A DNA stretch of 64,000 bases from Agrostemma githago (GCA_958450325.1 OY288242.1:68380062-68444061), one strand, 5' to 3'; shown: positions 47,371-59,020, numbered from the stretch's first letter. Numbers and translations are program-made. The notes: generated by a model not told the origin, from the sequence alone.

Positions 47371-47615
47371 CAAAAGCCAGGGACAAGCTGTGCCAGGCGC
47401 GATTAACAACAAGGAAAGACTCCCCGAATTTTAAAACAAAACTTGCCATAAAAAACAAAGAGGAATATTCCAAAAACAGGACCCATGAAGGGTAGAAGGT
47501 CTTTACAAAGTTAAAAAGAAAAAACAAAGTGGCAAATATTACAAACTGGCCATAGCACTGGCTCAGCACGAAAGGATAAAAGCTTTTATAAGAAAAAAGG
47601 GGGTCACGTAGCATC

Positions 47616-49949
47616 CTAGTGAGCGTCGGCATCTGCCTCAGGCTGCCTGGTCGCCCGAGCTTCATTCTTAGCGGTATAAAGACTCCGGAAGGAGTCCTCA
47701 TCAAAGGTAGGAAACATCTCCCCTATCACCTCCATCACCAACTCCAGAGAGGAATTGGCACCGCTCGCGAAGCTGGCATCCACTGCAGCCTCAGCCTCCT
47801 CAGCCAGGGTCTCTTTCTCCTTCGTCCAATCCCCTTTAGCCTGTTCAAAAGTCGACTTGGCCTTCGACATCTGCTCCTCCAAGTCAGTTACTCTCCCCTT
47901 TAAGTGCCCCATCTCGGCCAAAGATAGATTGGCTCGGTCCAACGACTGCCGGCTCTCCTTCAGATCAGCCTCCAGCTTGGCAACCTCCTTCACAGCCATC
48001 TCCCCCTGCAGCCTCCACTGACCAGCCTGCTTCTTGGCCTCCTCTAACTCGCCCTCTTGCCTTGTCATCTTATCTTTCAAGGAGCTTATCAAGGAGACAT
48101 CCCTCTCTACCATAGCCAGGCGGTCGGGAGGAGGAGCCCCGGGAGTAATTGTCAGCTCCTCATCGCTCAGGCGGCTGAGAGCCGCCAGTTCGGCAGACGC
48201 CAGCATAACCTTAGAGGTACGCTGGATATACTGAAGCACTTGATGAGAAGTTGAGGTCACCATTTTTGTAAGGCGGTCGGCCAAGACGGCTCCGGAATCA
48301 GAAAGCAAGCCTGACACATCCACACTGTCACCAGCCGTGTAGTGGAACTCTGCGTTTTCCTCTGGGAAGGGGGTACTAGGAGGCTCACGTGCAGGGCGCT
48401 TCGCCTCAGGGGTGGTAACATCCGCCTCCAGGTCCACCACGTCATCACTAGGAGCTTCCCTGTCTCTTTTCCTCCTCAACTCCAAGGGAACACTCTCCCC
48501 AGTCCCCTCGGAATTCCCAGGCTGCGTTCCCTGCGAAATCCGAGGCCTAGCCGGAGAGGCACCCTGTTTCTGACTGGGGGAAGGTGTAGCTCCAGAAGTA
48601 ACCTCCGCCTCCCCCTCATGGGTGCTAGGGGTAGGAGTCGCCGGCTTCGACGAAGGCAGCCGGGGTGGGAGAGGTAATCTTCGACCAGCGGCAAAGTCTT
48701 TTACAAGCTTCATAAGGGCTTTGCTTCCCTTCCTAAAATTCGCAGGGAGGGAAGGACGCTTTGAAAGAACGACCAATTCCTCACTCAGGCCCAACTTCGT
48801 GACCTGCTTCTTTGTCCAGCGCCAAGTATAGGAATCTGCAGAAAGGGAAAGGCGGTCATCTAAAAAGCAGGGAGAAATAAAGTCTCTGGAAAATCGTGAC
48901 AACAAAAAATCCCTAGAACTACCTTCAAGGCCAGGAATCAGGCCCAGGGGAAGCAAATACTCGTCTGTCGTAATAAGCTCCGCGTGGGGGAGCCAGAAGG
49001 CAGGGCCAAAGTTCCCATGTTTATCCACCACAATCTCAAACTTTTTTATCAAAATCTCCTCCTTCTCGCTCAGCCTGACTTCCAGGGCCTTCCCCCCAAC
49101 ACCTGGGTGATACTCCTCGCGCGTCTCCATGCGGGTGTGGACATGGTTCCTAAAATGTCTAGGAATTTTCCACCCTGACGCGCTATGAATGTATATAAAG
49201 TTATTTTTCCAGTCCTTTAGGCTGCTCAGAGCCGGCCAGACCAAGGCATACATTTTCTGCCTCTGCAGAGACCAATAACCAGGGGAGCCATCCCCCCCAG
49301 ACGAAGACACCATCTGAAGACCGACCATAAAACGAAGGGCGTCAATATAAGGCCCCTCACCATGGAAAAGGTAGGTCCAGGTGTAAGCTACTAAGGATCT
49401 AATGGCAGTCGCAGTCAGCTGGGCGATAGCGACGTTCATCCTCCTAAAGGTTTCCTCCAGGAAGGGATGCAGTAGGAATCGCAGGCCAAATTCCAAGGCC
49501 TTGTGGTAGACGGCCACACACCCTTCTGGGGGACAGCATACTGTGTCCCTTTCCCCAGGGATTACAACCGTGTACCCTTCCCCGAAATTATAAAATTGTT
49601 CAATGGCCTTAGCAGCGTTACTCTCCAAAATCAGGTCCCTGTTCTTGGCCTCAGGGTAGGTCTTTAGGGGGACCACATACTTTTTCTTGTCCAAGAAATA
49701 GGTCCTCCCCCTCTCCCTGCGGATGAGGGGGCCGGCGACCCTGGAAGGATCCACCTCCAGGGCCTCGTCATCGGAGTCGACCACATCAAAGGGAGCTGGT
49801 TCGGGTGACTCAGCACCCTCCCCCCTGTGATGATCGTCCTCCTCCCTAGGGCCGACTCCGGAGGAAGAAGCTATGTCACGCCGGCCACCGTCGCCGCCCC
49901 CAGTTCCCCCGAGCAAAGAATTAAAAGAAAGGGGACGGACTCGCGACAT
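47616..49949 (-). CDS. Antisense ORF 1 (aORF1) of Tat element A
   Basis: 777 codons are open on the strand opposite to gag, between the tandem repeats and the 3' LTR. Layout: a Ser/Gly-rich acidic N-terminus, a conserved globular region at about residues 85-330 (LKTYPEAKNRDLILE, RFMVGLQMVSSSG, WKIPRHFRNHVHTR, EEYHPGVGGKALEV) of the type annotated as putative gypsy-type transposon protein, a Pro/Ser-rich middle, and a coiled coil at about residues 610-720. Comparison with the copy at 60556 predicts an 87-nt intron (48922-48836, GT-AG) that stays open when retained; splicing gives 748 residues. A TATA-like box lies ~200 bp upstream at 50145-50152. Antisense ORFs of this kind are known from Retand and other Tat elements; their function is not established to my knowledge. 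Confidence 0.85.
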   Translation of the reverse strand: MSRVRPLSFNSLLGGTGGGDGGRRDIASSSGVGPREEDDHHRGEGAESPEPAPFDVVDSDDEALEVDPSRVAGPLIRRERGRTYFLDKKKYVVPLKTYPEAKNRDLILESNAAKAIEQFYNFGEGYTVVIPGERDTVCCPPEGCVAVYHKALEFGLRFLLHPFLEETFRRMNVAIAQLTATAIRSLVAYTWTYLFHGEGPYIDALRFMVGLQMVSSSGGDGSPGYWSLQRQKMYALVWPALSSLKDWKNNFIYIHSASGWKIPRHFRNHVHTRMETREEYHPGVGGKALEVRLSEKEEILIKKFEIVVDKHGNFGPAFWLPHAELITTDEYLLPLGLIPGLEGSSRDFLLSRFSRDFISPCFLDDRLSLSADSYTWRWTKKQVTKLGLSEELVVLSKRPSLPANFRKGSKALMKLVKDFAAGRRLPLPPRLPSSKPATPTPSTHEGEAEVTSGATPSPSQKQGASPARPRISQGTQPGNSEGTGESVPLELRRKRDREAPSDDVVDLEADVTTPEAKRPAREPPSTPFPEENAEFHYTAGDSVDVSGLLSDSGAVLADRLTKMVTSTSHQVLQYIQRTSKVMLASAELAALSRLSDEELTITPGAPPPDRLAMVERDVSLISSLKDKMTRQEGELEEAKKQAGQWRLQGEMAVKEVAKLEADLKESRQSLDRANLSLAEMGHLKGRVTDLEEQMSKAKSTFEQAKGDWTKEKETLAEEAEAAVDASFASGANSSLELVMEVIGEMFPTFDEDSFRSLYTAKNEARATRQPEADADAH

Positions 49950-50144
49950 ATTGGCTATGGAAGGGAAAAAAGAGGTGAAAGATTTAAAGTTCTAACCTAA
50001 AGACGCCGATAAAGTCGCCGGAGACAGTGACAAAAGGTATTCCTTGCTCCTCGAAGAATGCTCGGCAAACGAAGAAAATTCAGGAAGTATAAGGAGTGTG
50101 AAGTATCAGGAAGAGTAAAAGAAGAAAATGAAGGGGGAGAAGGG

Positions 50145-50152
50145 TTTATATA
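50145..50152 (-). promoter_or_regulatory. TATA-like box for aORF1 (Tat A)
   Basis: Minus-strand tatataaa lies ~196 bp before the aORF1 start codon. The second element has tataaaag at 60302, ~247 bp before its start. A separate antisense promoter is inferred from this shared layout. Confidence 0.45.
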
Positions 50153-50311
50153 AAGCCCAAGAAGTTCAAAAGGCGATCCCCTGACAAAACCCTCAATAAG
50201 TCATCCACGTGTCGCACACTGGACACGGACTGTTCACCCTTTCCAAGAAGGGCCTCGAAAGACTAAAAATGTCAGAGAGAAAGGTCAACCGACGACGTCA
50301 TTCCCACATCA

Positions 50312-50339
50312 AATATATATATATATATATATATATATA
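50312..50339. repeat. (TA)n microsatellite
   Basis: About 14 TA units lie between the aORF1 promoter region and the aORF2 remnant. This simple repeat may be polymorphic. Confidence 0.9.
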
Positions 50340-50500
50340 ATAATAAACACATATTAAAGATACAATACACAAACACATCGCCTGAATTTCATTTCATTAA
50401 ATCTTACAAGGGAAAATTACATTCAGTACCCAGCAAGGAAAGAAAACGCACAAGGGCCCAGAAATTCCGGCCCAACGAATAAACGCCCTGCTAAGCAGGC

Positions 50501-50621
50501 CTAATCATCATCCAGGTCAGGGGAAGGGTCCCCAGGGCTACCTGAACCTCCAAAACCCTCTAAAAATAAAAGTAACATATCTAACTCCACGGCGAGTCAC
50601 AAATTTTTTGATCCAAACCAT
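50501..50621 (-). pseudogene. aORF2 remnant of Tat element A
   Basis: The minus-strand start at 50621 reads MVWIKKFVTRRG, matching MSWITKTFLRQG at 59376 in Tat B. The end reads SPDLDDD-stop at 50501, matching SPSSDDD-stop at 59960. Between them most of the gene is deleted and the frame shifts. A TATA-like tataaaa at 50692-50686 keeps the same ~65-70-bp distance to the start as in Tat B. Confidence 0.6.
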
Positions 50622-50968
50622 GATTAAGACGAAGAAAGTGGAAGGATTGAAGATAGGCTAAGCAGAAAAGTGGAGGAAGCTGGGGTTTTATACAAGAGAA
50701 AACACGGCATTAATGACACTCCAACCACCCTGGAAGGAGAGCCACCAATCGGGAACTCTTCACGGTTCCCAAAAATCCACCTAGAGGAGAAGTGTAATCA
50801 TTGCAAAAGCACTCTAAACTCTTTGCATACCTGACATGAGCAGCGCTACGTTCCTTGGGAAAGTGCAAAACATTAAATGCTGTAGCAGACATGGAAGTCA
50901 ACCTCCCTCCAAGCAAGAATCGCCAGCAGAAGAAAAGCCTTGCTTCCCTCCTACTGACGAAGGCCAAT

Positions 50969-51645
50969 TGATTGGGGTCGGCAGCCTGTCAAGTAATCGC
51001 CTGCTGGGCAGGCCCTAGGAGGATTCCTGTCAAGCTCAAAAGGCCAGTCCCTGGCAAGAAGCTGAAACAAGAGCATAAAAACGCTAAGGATGGCAGTCGG
51101 CCGCTGGGACCATAAGCCATCCCAGTCTGCTGGAACCTAGCAGCCACTGCCCAAAGTCCGCCTGCCCTGGGGAAGTCCCTGGTCGACAGGGTCAGGACCC
51201 CCAGGGGCCCTCCCGTCATTTCGCCTAAGGTAATTAGGAACGGTTGGATGAGAAGCCGCCACTTGTCACTTCCTCATCCAACCATTCCTCTCCCACTTCT
51301 CTTTCTTGTGGGAAGGTATAAATACTCAACCCTTTCACACAAGAGAGAGGTGGGATTTTCTCTCTCTAGACTCTTACTCCTAAAAACGCCACCTAGCTCC
51401 TCACGAACTAGGTTCATCAAGGCATTTCACGGGCTAACTTAGGCATCGGAGAGGGTTCCCTCGGACAACCTCCGAGGCCCTGTGCGTTCATTGTGCAGGG
51501 AGCAGGCCAACTCCGCCGGGAAGGTCCGATCCAGGGAGTGAGACGGAAGAGAGGTTCAAGGAAGTCAGACGATCAATTGTTCACCAGTGATTCAATCATA
51601 CAGCCCGGATTCAAGGCCGGGTAAATTGTTTCCGTGACCGGAACA
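50969..51645 (+). mobile_element. 3' LTR of Tat element A (677 bp)
   Basis: Same termini and length as the 5' LTR; TATA-like box at 51317. No strong polypurine tract precedes it (ctactgacgaaggccaat). Confidence 0.93.
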
Positions 51646-51650
51646 GTTAT

Positions 51651-52695
51651 ATTTTTTTTACTTGAACTCTTTTTATGACTCAACAAATTTACGATTAACG
51701 GATGCATGATTACTTTTATTTATATAATAAAATTTCATCATCTTATTATAATTTCTCGATGTGAGATAATTTTACTTCAATTTGTGGCCTTAAGAGTTAT
51801 TATAAGATTCAAAAGATTTTTTGTTAATATCTAAAACGAATGATTTTTCTTATTTATGCAGTATAAAATTTCATTAGCTCATCATAATTTTTCGATGCGT
51901 GATAATTCTACTTGAATTTACAGTTTTAAGAATTCTTTTTAGGGCTCAAAAGATTTCTGGTTGATATCTTAAGACGATGATATTTTTATTTATATAATAG
52001 AATTTCATCACCTTATTGTAATTTTTTGATGTGGGATAACTTTTACTTTAATTTATAGGCTTAAGAGCTACTCCGTATTATAAGACTCAACAGATTTTTG
52101 ATTAATATCTACAAACGAATAATTTCATTTATTGATGATATAGAATTTCATCGCCTCATCATAACTTTTCGATGTGGATAATTTTACTGTTTATAGTCTT
52201 AAAAGTTCTTTTAGGACTCAAAAAATTTTAGATTATTGAGATATAAAGACGAATAATTACTGTTAATTATAAAATAAAATTCAATCAACTTATAATTTTT
52301 TGATTCGTTCAAAAAAAACTTACTTCTATATGGGATAATTCTACTCGGTGTGTGTTAATTTTACTTGCATTTATGGTCTTAAGAATGATTTTTATAAGAC
52401 TTAAGAGATATGATAAGACTCAAAATACTTGATAAGGGATAATTTTTTACTTCAACTCTTTTTATGACTCAAAAGATTTCTGGTTGACGGTGATTACTTT
52501 TATTTATATAATAGAATTTCATCATCTTATTATAATTTCTCGATGTATGATAATGTTGCTTAATTTATAGCCTTAAGAGCTATTATAAGACTCAAGATAT
52601 TTTTCGTTAATATCTACAGCGAATGATTTCTCTTTATGATGTAGTATACAATTTCATCAACTCATCATAATTTTTCGATATTGTAATTTTTGAAG
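51651..52695. repeat. Minisatellite array, continuation
   Basis: About seven degenerate ~140-bp units of the family seen at 38.1-40.6 kb, interrupted on the left by Tat element A and on the right by a TIR element. Confidence 0.8.
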
Positions 52696-53368
52696 GGATG
52701 TGCTATATCATACACGCAATTTACTCTTTTGCACACGCATTTTCCATATCTGTCCCTATCATTTCCTCTTCTTCTCTATCCAATTTGAACATTGAAAAAA
52801 AAAGCAGCAACAACCCCTCTCCAACCCCACCAGTCCACCAGCAAACCCATCCCAGCACCACCCTCCCCAACCTTTCGCTGACGCCTCCAGCCTGTCGCCG
52901 GCCTCCCCAGGCAGTTGCCGACACATCCCACCCCACTGTACGACCTTACCACCATCCACCACGCTAGACATCCTCGTCGGACCACCCCTATGCCCACCCT
53001 TCACCGGACCGCGTCACCCTTCTTTTAACGCCGACCAGCTTACCACCTCTTCAACCGCTTGTCGGCGGACCCAACACCCCCACCCCCACCCGACCACCCA
53101 TGATACCGCCTCACCAACTGACATCCCACCAACCCAAAACCCTAATTGAAAAAAATTAGAATCTAATTAGAAATAAAGTGATTTTAAATTCAGATCAATT
53201 GCTAAATCCGGATGAAATAATTATTGAAACGGAAGATTACATTCTTTCTTTACGAATTATGATCAATAATCATCGAATTTGTTAAAATTGGTGGGGTTTT
53301 AATTTTTTAAAGAGTATCGTACAAAAGAGAACTTTGTTTTAGATTTTAATTAGAAAGAGCAATATTGA

Positions 53369-53547
53369 TGTTAGCAGAGCACCCCATTATCTATTTGTCT
53401 TTGTTGGGCCTCGTTGGTGAGGGTTACTTATGTAATATGTTAGTGTACTTGATTTATTATTTAATGGCTGGTTGAGCCACAATAGCAAGATGACTTTTCA
53501 ACCACATCATTCCCTTGTCTTCTTCTTTCATTGAATAGCTCTTATTA
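53369..53547 (+). mobile_element. 5' LTR of Copia B (179 bp)
   Basis: It starts tgttagcagagcacccc and ends at the base before tggtatcagagcc. It matches 57817-57995 except for one base near the start. Confidence 0.95.
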
Positions 53548-53560
53548 TGGTATCAGAGCC
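53548..53560 (+). promoter_or_regulatory. Primer-binding site of Copia B
   Basis: tggtatcagagcc is the usual plant Copia primer site, complementary to the initiator methionine tRNA. It directly follows the LTR. Confidence 0.9.
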
Positions 53561-53604
53561 ACGAAAAACTCTTCATTAACCCAACCGTCTAACTTCTGCA
53601 CTCC

Positions 53605-56600
53605 ATGGCAGGGGACGATATCACAAAAATCGATCCGCAATCCCCATATTATCTAGGATCACAAGATGTTCCTGGATCTGTTATCACTCATATTAAACTA
53701 AGAAGCGATAATTATGAAGAATGGAGCCGTTCGATGCGAATGTCTCTCAAAGCTAGAAGAAAATTCGGGTTTTGCGATGGTAGTATCACAAAACCCACCG
53801 AAACAGCACTCCTCGATCAGTGGGAGGTGGTTAACTGTACAATTATCCAATGGATTATGCACAGTATTGATGACAATCTTAAACCAACTATATCTTATAG
53901 TGAAGAAGCACGTCTCCTTTGGGTCGACTTGAAGGAACGATTCGCCGTCGTTGACGGAACCAAAATTCATTCCCTGAAGGAACAAATTGCCCACTTCAGT
54001 AAAAAAAAAAGGTATGTCTATTACAACTTACTTTGGAAAATTGAAAGTTTTATGGGATAAATTAAGTTCCCTTGAGCCTCCGTTGGCCTGTAAATGTGGG
54101 AAATGCACGTGTGAGATTGCCAAAGCTGCATCACAGAGGCAAGACACGGAACGACTTCATCAGTTTTTGATGGGTCTCGATGCAAAATTGTATCAGAATG
54201 TCCGTTCTCAACAACTGTCCCTTGAGCCTCTCCCTACCCTTAATAGGGTGTATCATGTTCTCATTCAAGAGGAGAGACTTCATATGTCTACTCTCGTTGT
54301 TGAGGACATTCCAGAAATAATGACCTACGCTGTTCGGTCCGACGCTAAACTAACATCCAAACCCGATTGGAAGGCTATACGCGAGAAAGAGAAGGCTGAG
54401 AAACGGAAATTAACTTGTACTCATTGTACTGCCCCGGGCCATGAAATTAACTCGTGTTATATCAAGCTTCAAAAATTTCCCGATTGGTGGGGGAATCGTC
54501 CTCGTACCGTGGCTGAGGTGAAGGCCAGATTTGGGTCAAGCACCGGTGAAGGGACCAGTTCTGCTCTTACTCCTCCGGGGGTGACTATTATTCGAGCCAA
54601 TGCCGTGACTTCTAATGTCACGGCCCCTCTCGACTCTCTGTCACAAGACCGATTAATTGGTATGTCTAGTGATTGGTTAATTGATACGGGTGCTTCCCGT
54701 CATGTAGCAGGAAATTTGGCATGCTTAAAAAATATTGTCTCGATTTCGTCTCATCGTGTGGGACTTCCTGATGGGCACCGCGTTGAAGCTACGACTGAAG
54801 GGACTGTATATTTGTCCGACAAAATCATTCTTACCCATGTTTTATTTGTTCCATCCTTGACATGTAATTTGATTTCTGTGTCACAACTTCTCAAAACTAA
54901 TCCTTTTCTAATTCAATTTGATGCTTCTTCTTGTCACATTCAGGACCGTATTACGAGGAAGACGATTGGACATGGTGAGCTACGAGATGGACTTTACTTG
55001 CTCCAAGGAGTGACCGTCAAGGCCGTGATACACAGTATTTGCAAGGAAGTGTCTTTTGATCTATGGCATCGTCGTCTCGGACATCCTTCTGATCGAGTAA
55101 TTAAATATACTCCGTTAGTGAGTCATCTCAATTCGAATAATGGTAAGGCATGCGACGTTTGTCACCTTGCCAAACAACATCGACATAGTTTTGAGTTGAA
55201 TGAAAACACAACTTCTAGCCCGTTTGATTTGATACATTGTGATTTATGGGGTCCTTACCGTACTCCTTCTTCTTGCGGTGCTAGGTATTTTTTAACTATT
55301 GTGGATGACTGTTCTCGCTCTGTTTGGGTATATTTATTACTTAACAAAACTGAGGTCACCGAGATGTTTATGAATTTTCTTTCTCTGGTTGAGAGACAGT
55401 TTTCCAAGTGTGTCAAAATTGTTCGGAGTGATAACGGAACTGAATTTAACTGTATGGCTGGTCATTTTTTTAAATGTGGTATCCAATTTCAGACCGCTTG
55501 TGTCGGCACGCCCCAACAAAATGGCCGGGTTGAACGAAAACACCGACATATTTTGAATGTAGCACGAGCTCTTTTATTTGAGGGCAATTTGCCTAAATTT
55601 TTTGGGGGAGAATGCATTCTTAGTGCGGCTTATTTAATCAACCGAACACCCTCGGCTGTCCTTGGTCACAAGACTCTTTACATGTCTTCGGATGTCTTTG
55701 TTTTGTTCATAACCAACATACCCTAGGTGATAAATTTGAGCACTGTAGTCGAAAAGGTGTGTTTGTTGGTTATCCTCATAATAAGAAAGGCTGGAAGGTT
55801 TACGATCTCGATAGTGGAAATTTTTTGGTGTCTCGAGATGTCATTTTTTATGAGGATTCTTTTCCTTACAAAGATAATGAACCCCCTCCTCTTGCACCTC
55901 TTATCACGGATGACGATGATGGTCGCTCGCATAATAGTGTGGCCCCTTCTCAACCTGTGGTTCCTCTCACCACGGTTCCTGACATCGACATTGCTGATTC
56001 TGTTCCCGTACCCCAGGTTCCTCCTTCCTCGGTCACTCCTTCGGTCCCCAATGATTCTTTGGGCGGTGGTCACCGTATCAAGGTCCCTTCTACTCGTCTT
56101 CGTGACTTTGTTGCAGGTACGGTTCTTAGTCCATCTCTTTCTCCTAGCTCACCCGGTCCTCCATCGTCAATCTCAGGTACGCCTTATGCTTTGACTAATT
56201 ATGTCAATTGCGTCAAATTTTCGGACAAATATAAGGTTTTTCTCGCAGCTATTTCGTTCCAGGTTGAACCTACCAGTTTTAATGCCGCGGTCCAGGATCC
56301 GGACTGGCGACAACCTATGCAGGCTGAAATCGACGCCCTTGAAGCAAATAAGACTTGGGATTTGACAGAACTTCCTCCTGACAAGAAGGCTCTTGGTTTT
56401 CGTTGGGTCTACAAAATAAAATATCACTCCGATGGCCGTGTCGAGCGTCTTAAAGCACGTCTCGTGGTCTTTGGTAATCATCAAGTTGAAGGCATCGATT
56501 ACGGGGAAACGTTTGCTCATGTCGTAAAAATGACTACCATTCGGACCTTCTTAGCTCTCGCTGCCATTCGGAAATGGGAACTGCATCAAATGGATGTCCA

Positions 56601-57800
56601 TAACGCTTTCCTTCATGGAGACCTGACTGAAGAAGTATATATGAAGCTCCCACCTGGATTTAGAACTGGTAACGAAGGAAAAGTCTGTCGTCTTCGTAAA
56701 TCCTTGTATGGGTTAAAGCAGGCCCCGCGTTGTTGGTTTGCAAAACTTACACGGGCCCTTCAAGATTACGGGTTTACTCATTCTTATTCTGATTACTCAC
56801 TTTTCAGCTACACCAGTGGAGATGTGTGTTTACACGTCCTTATTTACGTCGATGATCTCGCTATTTCTGGTAATGACACTGCCGCTATTGCTTCTTTTAA
56901 AAAATATTTGGGTACTTGTTTTCATATGAAGGATTTAGGTCAATTAAATTATTTTCTCGGAATTGAAATAGCACGTAACGTTGAGGGACTGTTTCTCAGT
57001 CAACGGAAATATACTTTAGACATCATATCCGAGACGGGAAATCTCGGTGCTAAGCCGGCTCTCAGTCCTGTTGAGCAAAATCACAATTTGGGTGCAGCAA
57101 CTGGTCCTTTTATTGATAATGTAGAACGTTATCGACGATTAGTTGGACGGTTGGTTTATTTGGCTGTTACCCGACCTAATTTATCATATGCTGTTCATAT
57201 ATTATCTCAATTTCTACATCAGCCCCATCAGGAGCATCTGGATGCGGCACTTCGTGTCGTCAAATATTTGAAAGGAAATTCGGGTCAGGGTCTTTTGCTT
57301 CGCGCCGACAGTGATCTTAGCATTTCAGGTTGGAGTGATGCGGCTTATGCGAGGTGTCCTTTGACTCGCCGTTATGTGACCGGGTGGTTTGTTTCACTCG
57401 GGGGATCACCCATTTCTTGGCAAACCAAGAAGCAACATACTGTGTCCCGGTCTTCTACTGAGGCTGAATATCGAGCAATGGCGGTCCTTGTTTGCGAGCT
57501 AAAATGGCTTAAGGGACTTCTTCTTAGCTGTGGGGTTCCAATTACACAGCCTATATCCATTTACTGTGATAATAAATCTACGTTGTATATAGCACAAAAT
57601 CCTGTTTTTCATGAATGTACTAAGCACATTGAGGTCGACTGTCACTTTGTCCGCGATGCTCTCTGCCTCTCTTGGAAGGTTTGATATCTCCCTCCTCTGT
57701 GCCAACCGATGATCAGTTGGCTGACATATTAACAAAGGCGTTAGGCTCTCCGCAATTTTTTTATCTTCTCCCCAAGTTGGGCGTTTTGGATCTCCACGCT
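53605..57800 (+). pseudogene. Copia B gag-pol with three frameshifts
   Basis: Gag starts at 53605 (MAGDDITKIDPQSP). The frame shifts within a run of ten A at 54001-54010. It then continues through a zinc knuckle (CTHCTAPGHEINSC), protease DTGA (WLIDTGASRHVAG), integrase HHCC (HRRLGHPSD to CDVCHLAKQH), catalytic segments HCDLWGPY and RSDNGTEF, and GRVERKH. A small deletion at ~55675 shifts the frame before FGCLCF-type sequence. RT with YVDD (LIYVDDLAISG) and RNase H follow to ~57660, where a third shift precedes the final ADILTKALG and DLHAPT segments ending at ~57807. All domains and catalytic motifs are present; only the frame is broken. The A-run shift might be bypassed by slippage, but the other two would not. 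Confidence 0.92.
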
Positions 57801-57816
57801 CCAACTTGAAGGGGGG

Positions 57817-57995
57817 TGTTAGCAGAGCAGCCCATTATCTATTTGTCTTTGTTGGGCCTCGTTGGTGAGGGTTACTTATGTAATATGTTAGTGTACTTGA
57901 TTTATTATTTAATGGCTGGTTGAGCCACAATAGCAAGATGACTTTTCAACCACATCATTCCCTTGTCTTCTTCTTTCATTGAATAGCTCTTATTA
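57817..57995 (+). mobile_element. 3' LTR of Copia B (179 bp)
   Basis: Preceded by the purine tract ggggggtg. Ends ctcttatta before the attga duplication. Confidence 0.95.
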
Positions 57996-58059
57996 ATTGA
58001 AAAAACAAATGACAAAATGTTTACAATGTAGTAAATGACGTGTATGACTTAGCAATTCC

Positions 58060-58317
58060 GTTTTTGTATCACTAATAAAACTCGATGTGTGATATATATG
58101 ATTTATTAAGAGCTTTTTATAAGACTTATTGTAATTTTTTGATGTGGGATAATTTTTAATTCAATTTACAGCCTTAAGAGCTATTATAGGACTCAAGATA
58201 TTTATGTTGATATCTGAATGATTAATTTTATTTATATAATAGAAATTCCTCACCATATTGTAATTTGTCGATGTGGGATTAAGTTTTAGTACTTTAATTC
58301 ACAGCCTTAAAAGCTAT
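58060..58317. repeat. Minisatellite array, last part
   Basis: About two ~140-bp units with the cgatgtgggat landmark lie between the TIR element and Tat element B, which inserted after gctat. Confidence 0.75.
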
Positions 58318-59020
58318 TGTTCCGGTCATGGAAACAATTAACCCGGCTCTGGATCCGGGTTGTGTAATCGGATTGTTGGTGAGTAACGGATCGTCTGATT
58401 TCCTTGAACCTCTCCTTTATCCCTCTCCCTTGATCGGACCTTCCCGGCGGAGTTGGCCTGCTCCCTGCACAATGAACGCACAGGGCCTCGGAGGTTGTCC
58501 GAGGGAACCCTCTCCGATGCCTAAGTTAGTCCGTGAAATGCCTTGATGAACCTAGCTCGTGAGGAACTAGGTGGCGTTTTTAGGAGTGAGAGTCTAGAGA
58601 GAGAAAATCCAACCTCTTTCATGTAGGAAATGGAAGAGTATTTATACTTTCCCACAAGAGAGAGGAAAAGAGAAGTGGGGAGAGAAAGAATGAGTGGATG
58701 GGAAATTGATACGTGGTTTTTCCTCATCCACTCGTTCTCTCTTACCTGTAGGCAAGATGACAGAGGGGGCTTCTGGGGACCCCGGCCCTGCTCAGGGAGA
58801 AGGTCGCCCGAAGGCAGGCGAGTAGGGAGTGCCTGCACGCTCTTCACAGCCAGTCGCCTTACCCTACCGGGCAGGCGGCCTCCTTGTAGCTTTGTTTCAC
58901 TGAGGGAATCCTGGTATCTTATCCCAACGGCCTGCTGGGCAGGCTCCTTGGTTCCTTGGACGAGGTCTTCATGGGGCCTGCTAGGCGGGCGGCCCAACGC
59001 TGGCTCTTCGACCCTCATCA
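58318..59020 (-). mobile_element. 3' LTR of Tat element B (~703 bp, reversed)
   Basis: On the plus strand it starts tgttccggtcatgg and ends cgaccctcatca, the reversed forms of the element A termini. A TATA-like box on the minus strand lies near 58645. The matching target duplication is outside the window. Confidence 0.88.

Larger units (their letters stand above)
42863..51645 (+). mobile_element. Complete Tat/Retand-like Ty3/gypsy element lacking RT-IN (A)
   Basis: Two 677-bp LTRs, flanked by a perfect five-base duplication gttat (42858-42862, 51646-51650), enclose a primer site, gag-protease, a 124-bp tandem repeat block and antisense genes. The LTRs differ at about five positions by eye, so the insertion is recent. 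RT, RNase H and integrase are deleted. It inserted into the Helitron-associated array. Confidence 0.92.
53369..57995 (+). mobile_element. Complete Ty1/copia element B
   Basis: Two 179-bp LTRs, differing at one position by eye, are flanked by a perfect five-base duplication attga (53364-53368, 57996-58000). The LTR runs tgttagcag to ctcttatta, so it ends TA rather than CA. The primer site tggtatcagagcc follows at 53548 and the polypurine tract ggggggtg precedes the 3' LTR. A recent insertion with a damaged gag-pol. Confidence 0.95.
52696..58059. mobile_element. TIR element split by Copia B
   Basis: Left end (from 52696, tgctatatcatacacg at 52701) and right end (cgtgtatgacttagca at 58040-58055) are inverted with 24 matches in 30 by eye. 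Without Copia B the element is ~735 bp. The left part is Pro-rich C-rich sequence that could be captured DNA. Flanks tttttgaa and tttttgta hint at a duplication. Class undecided (Mutator-like possible). Confidence 0.5.

Noticed and set aside
46454..47412. Overlapping minus-strand open frames of 120-235 codons (MRFLYKVGGPAPSP-type)
   Set aside because: They are frames through the 124-bp tandem repeats, repeating every unit, with no start conservation in the second element. Judged non-coding.
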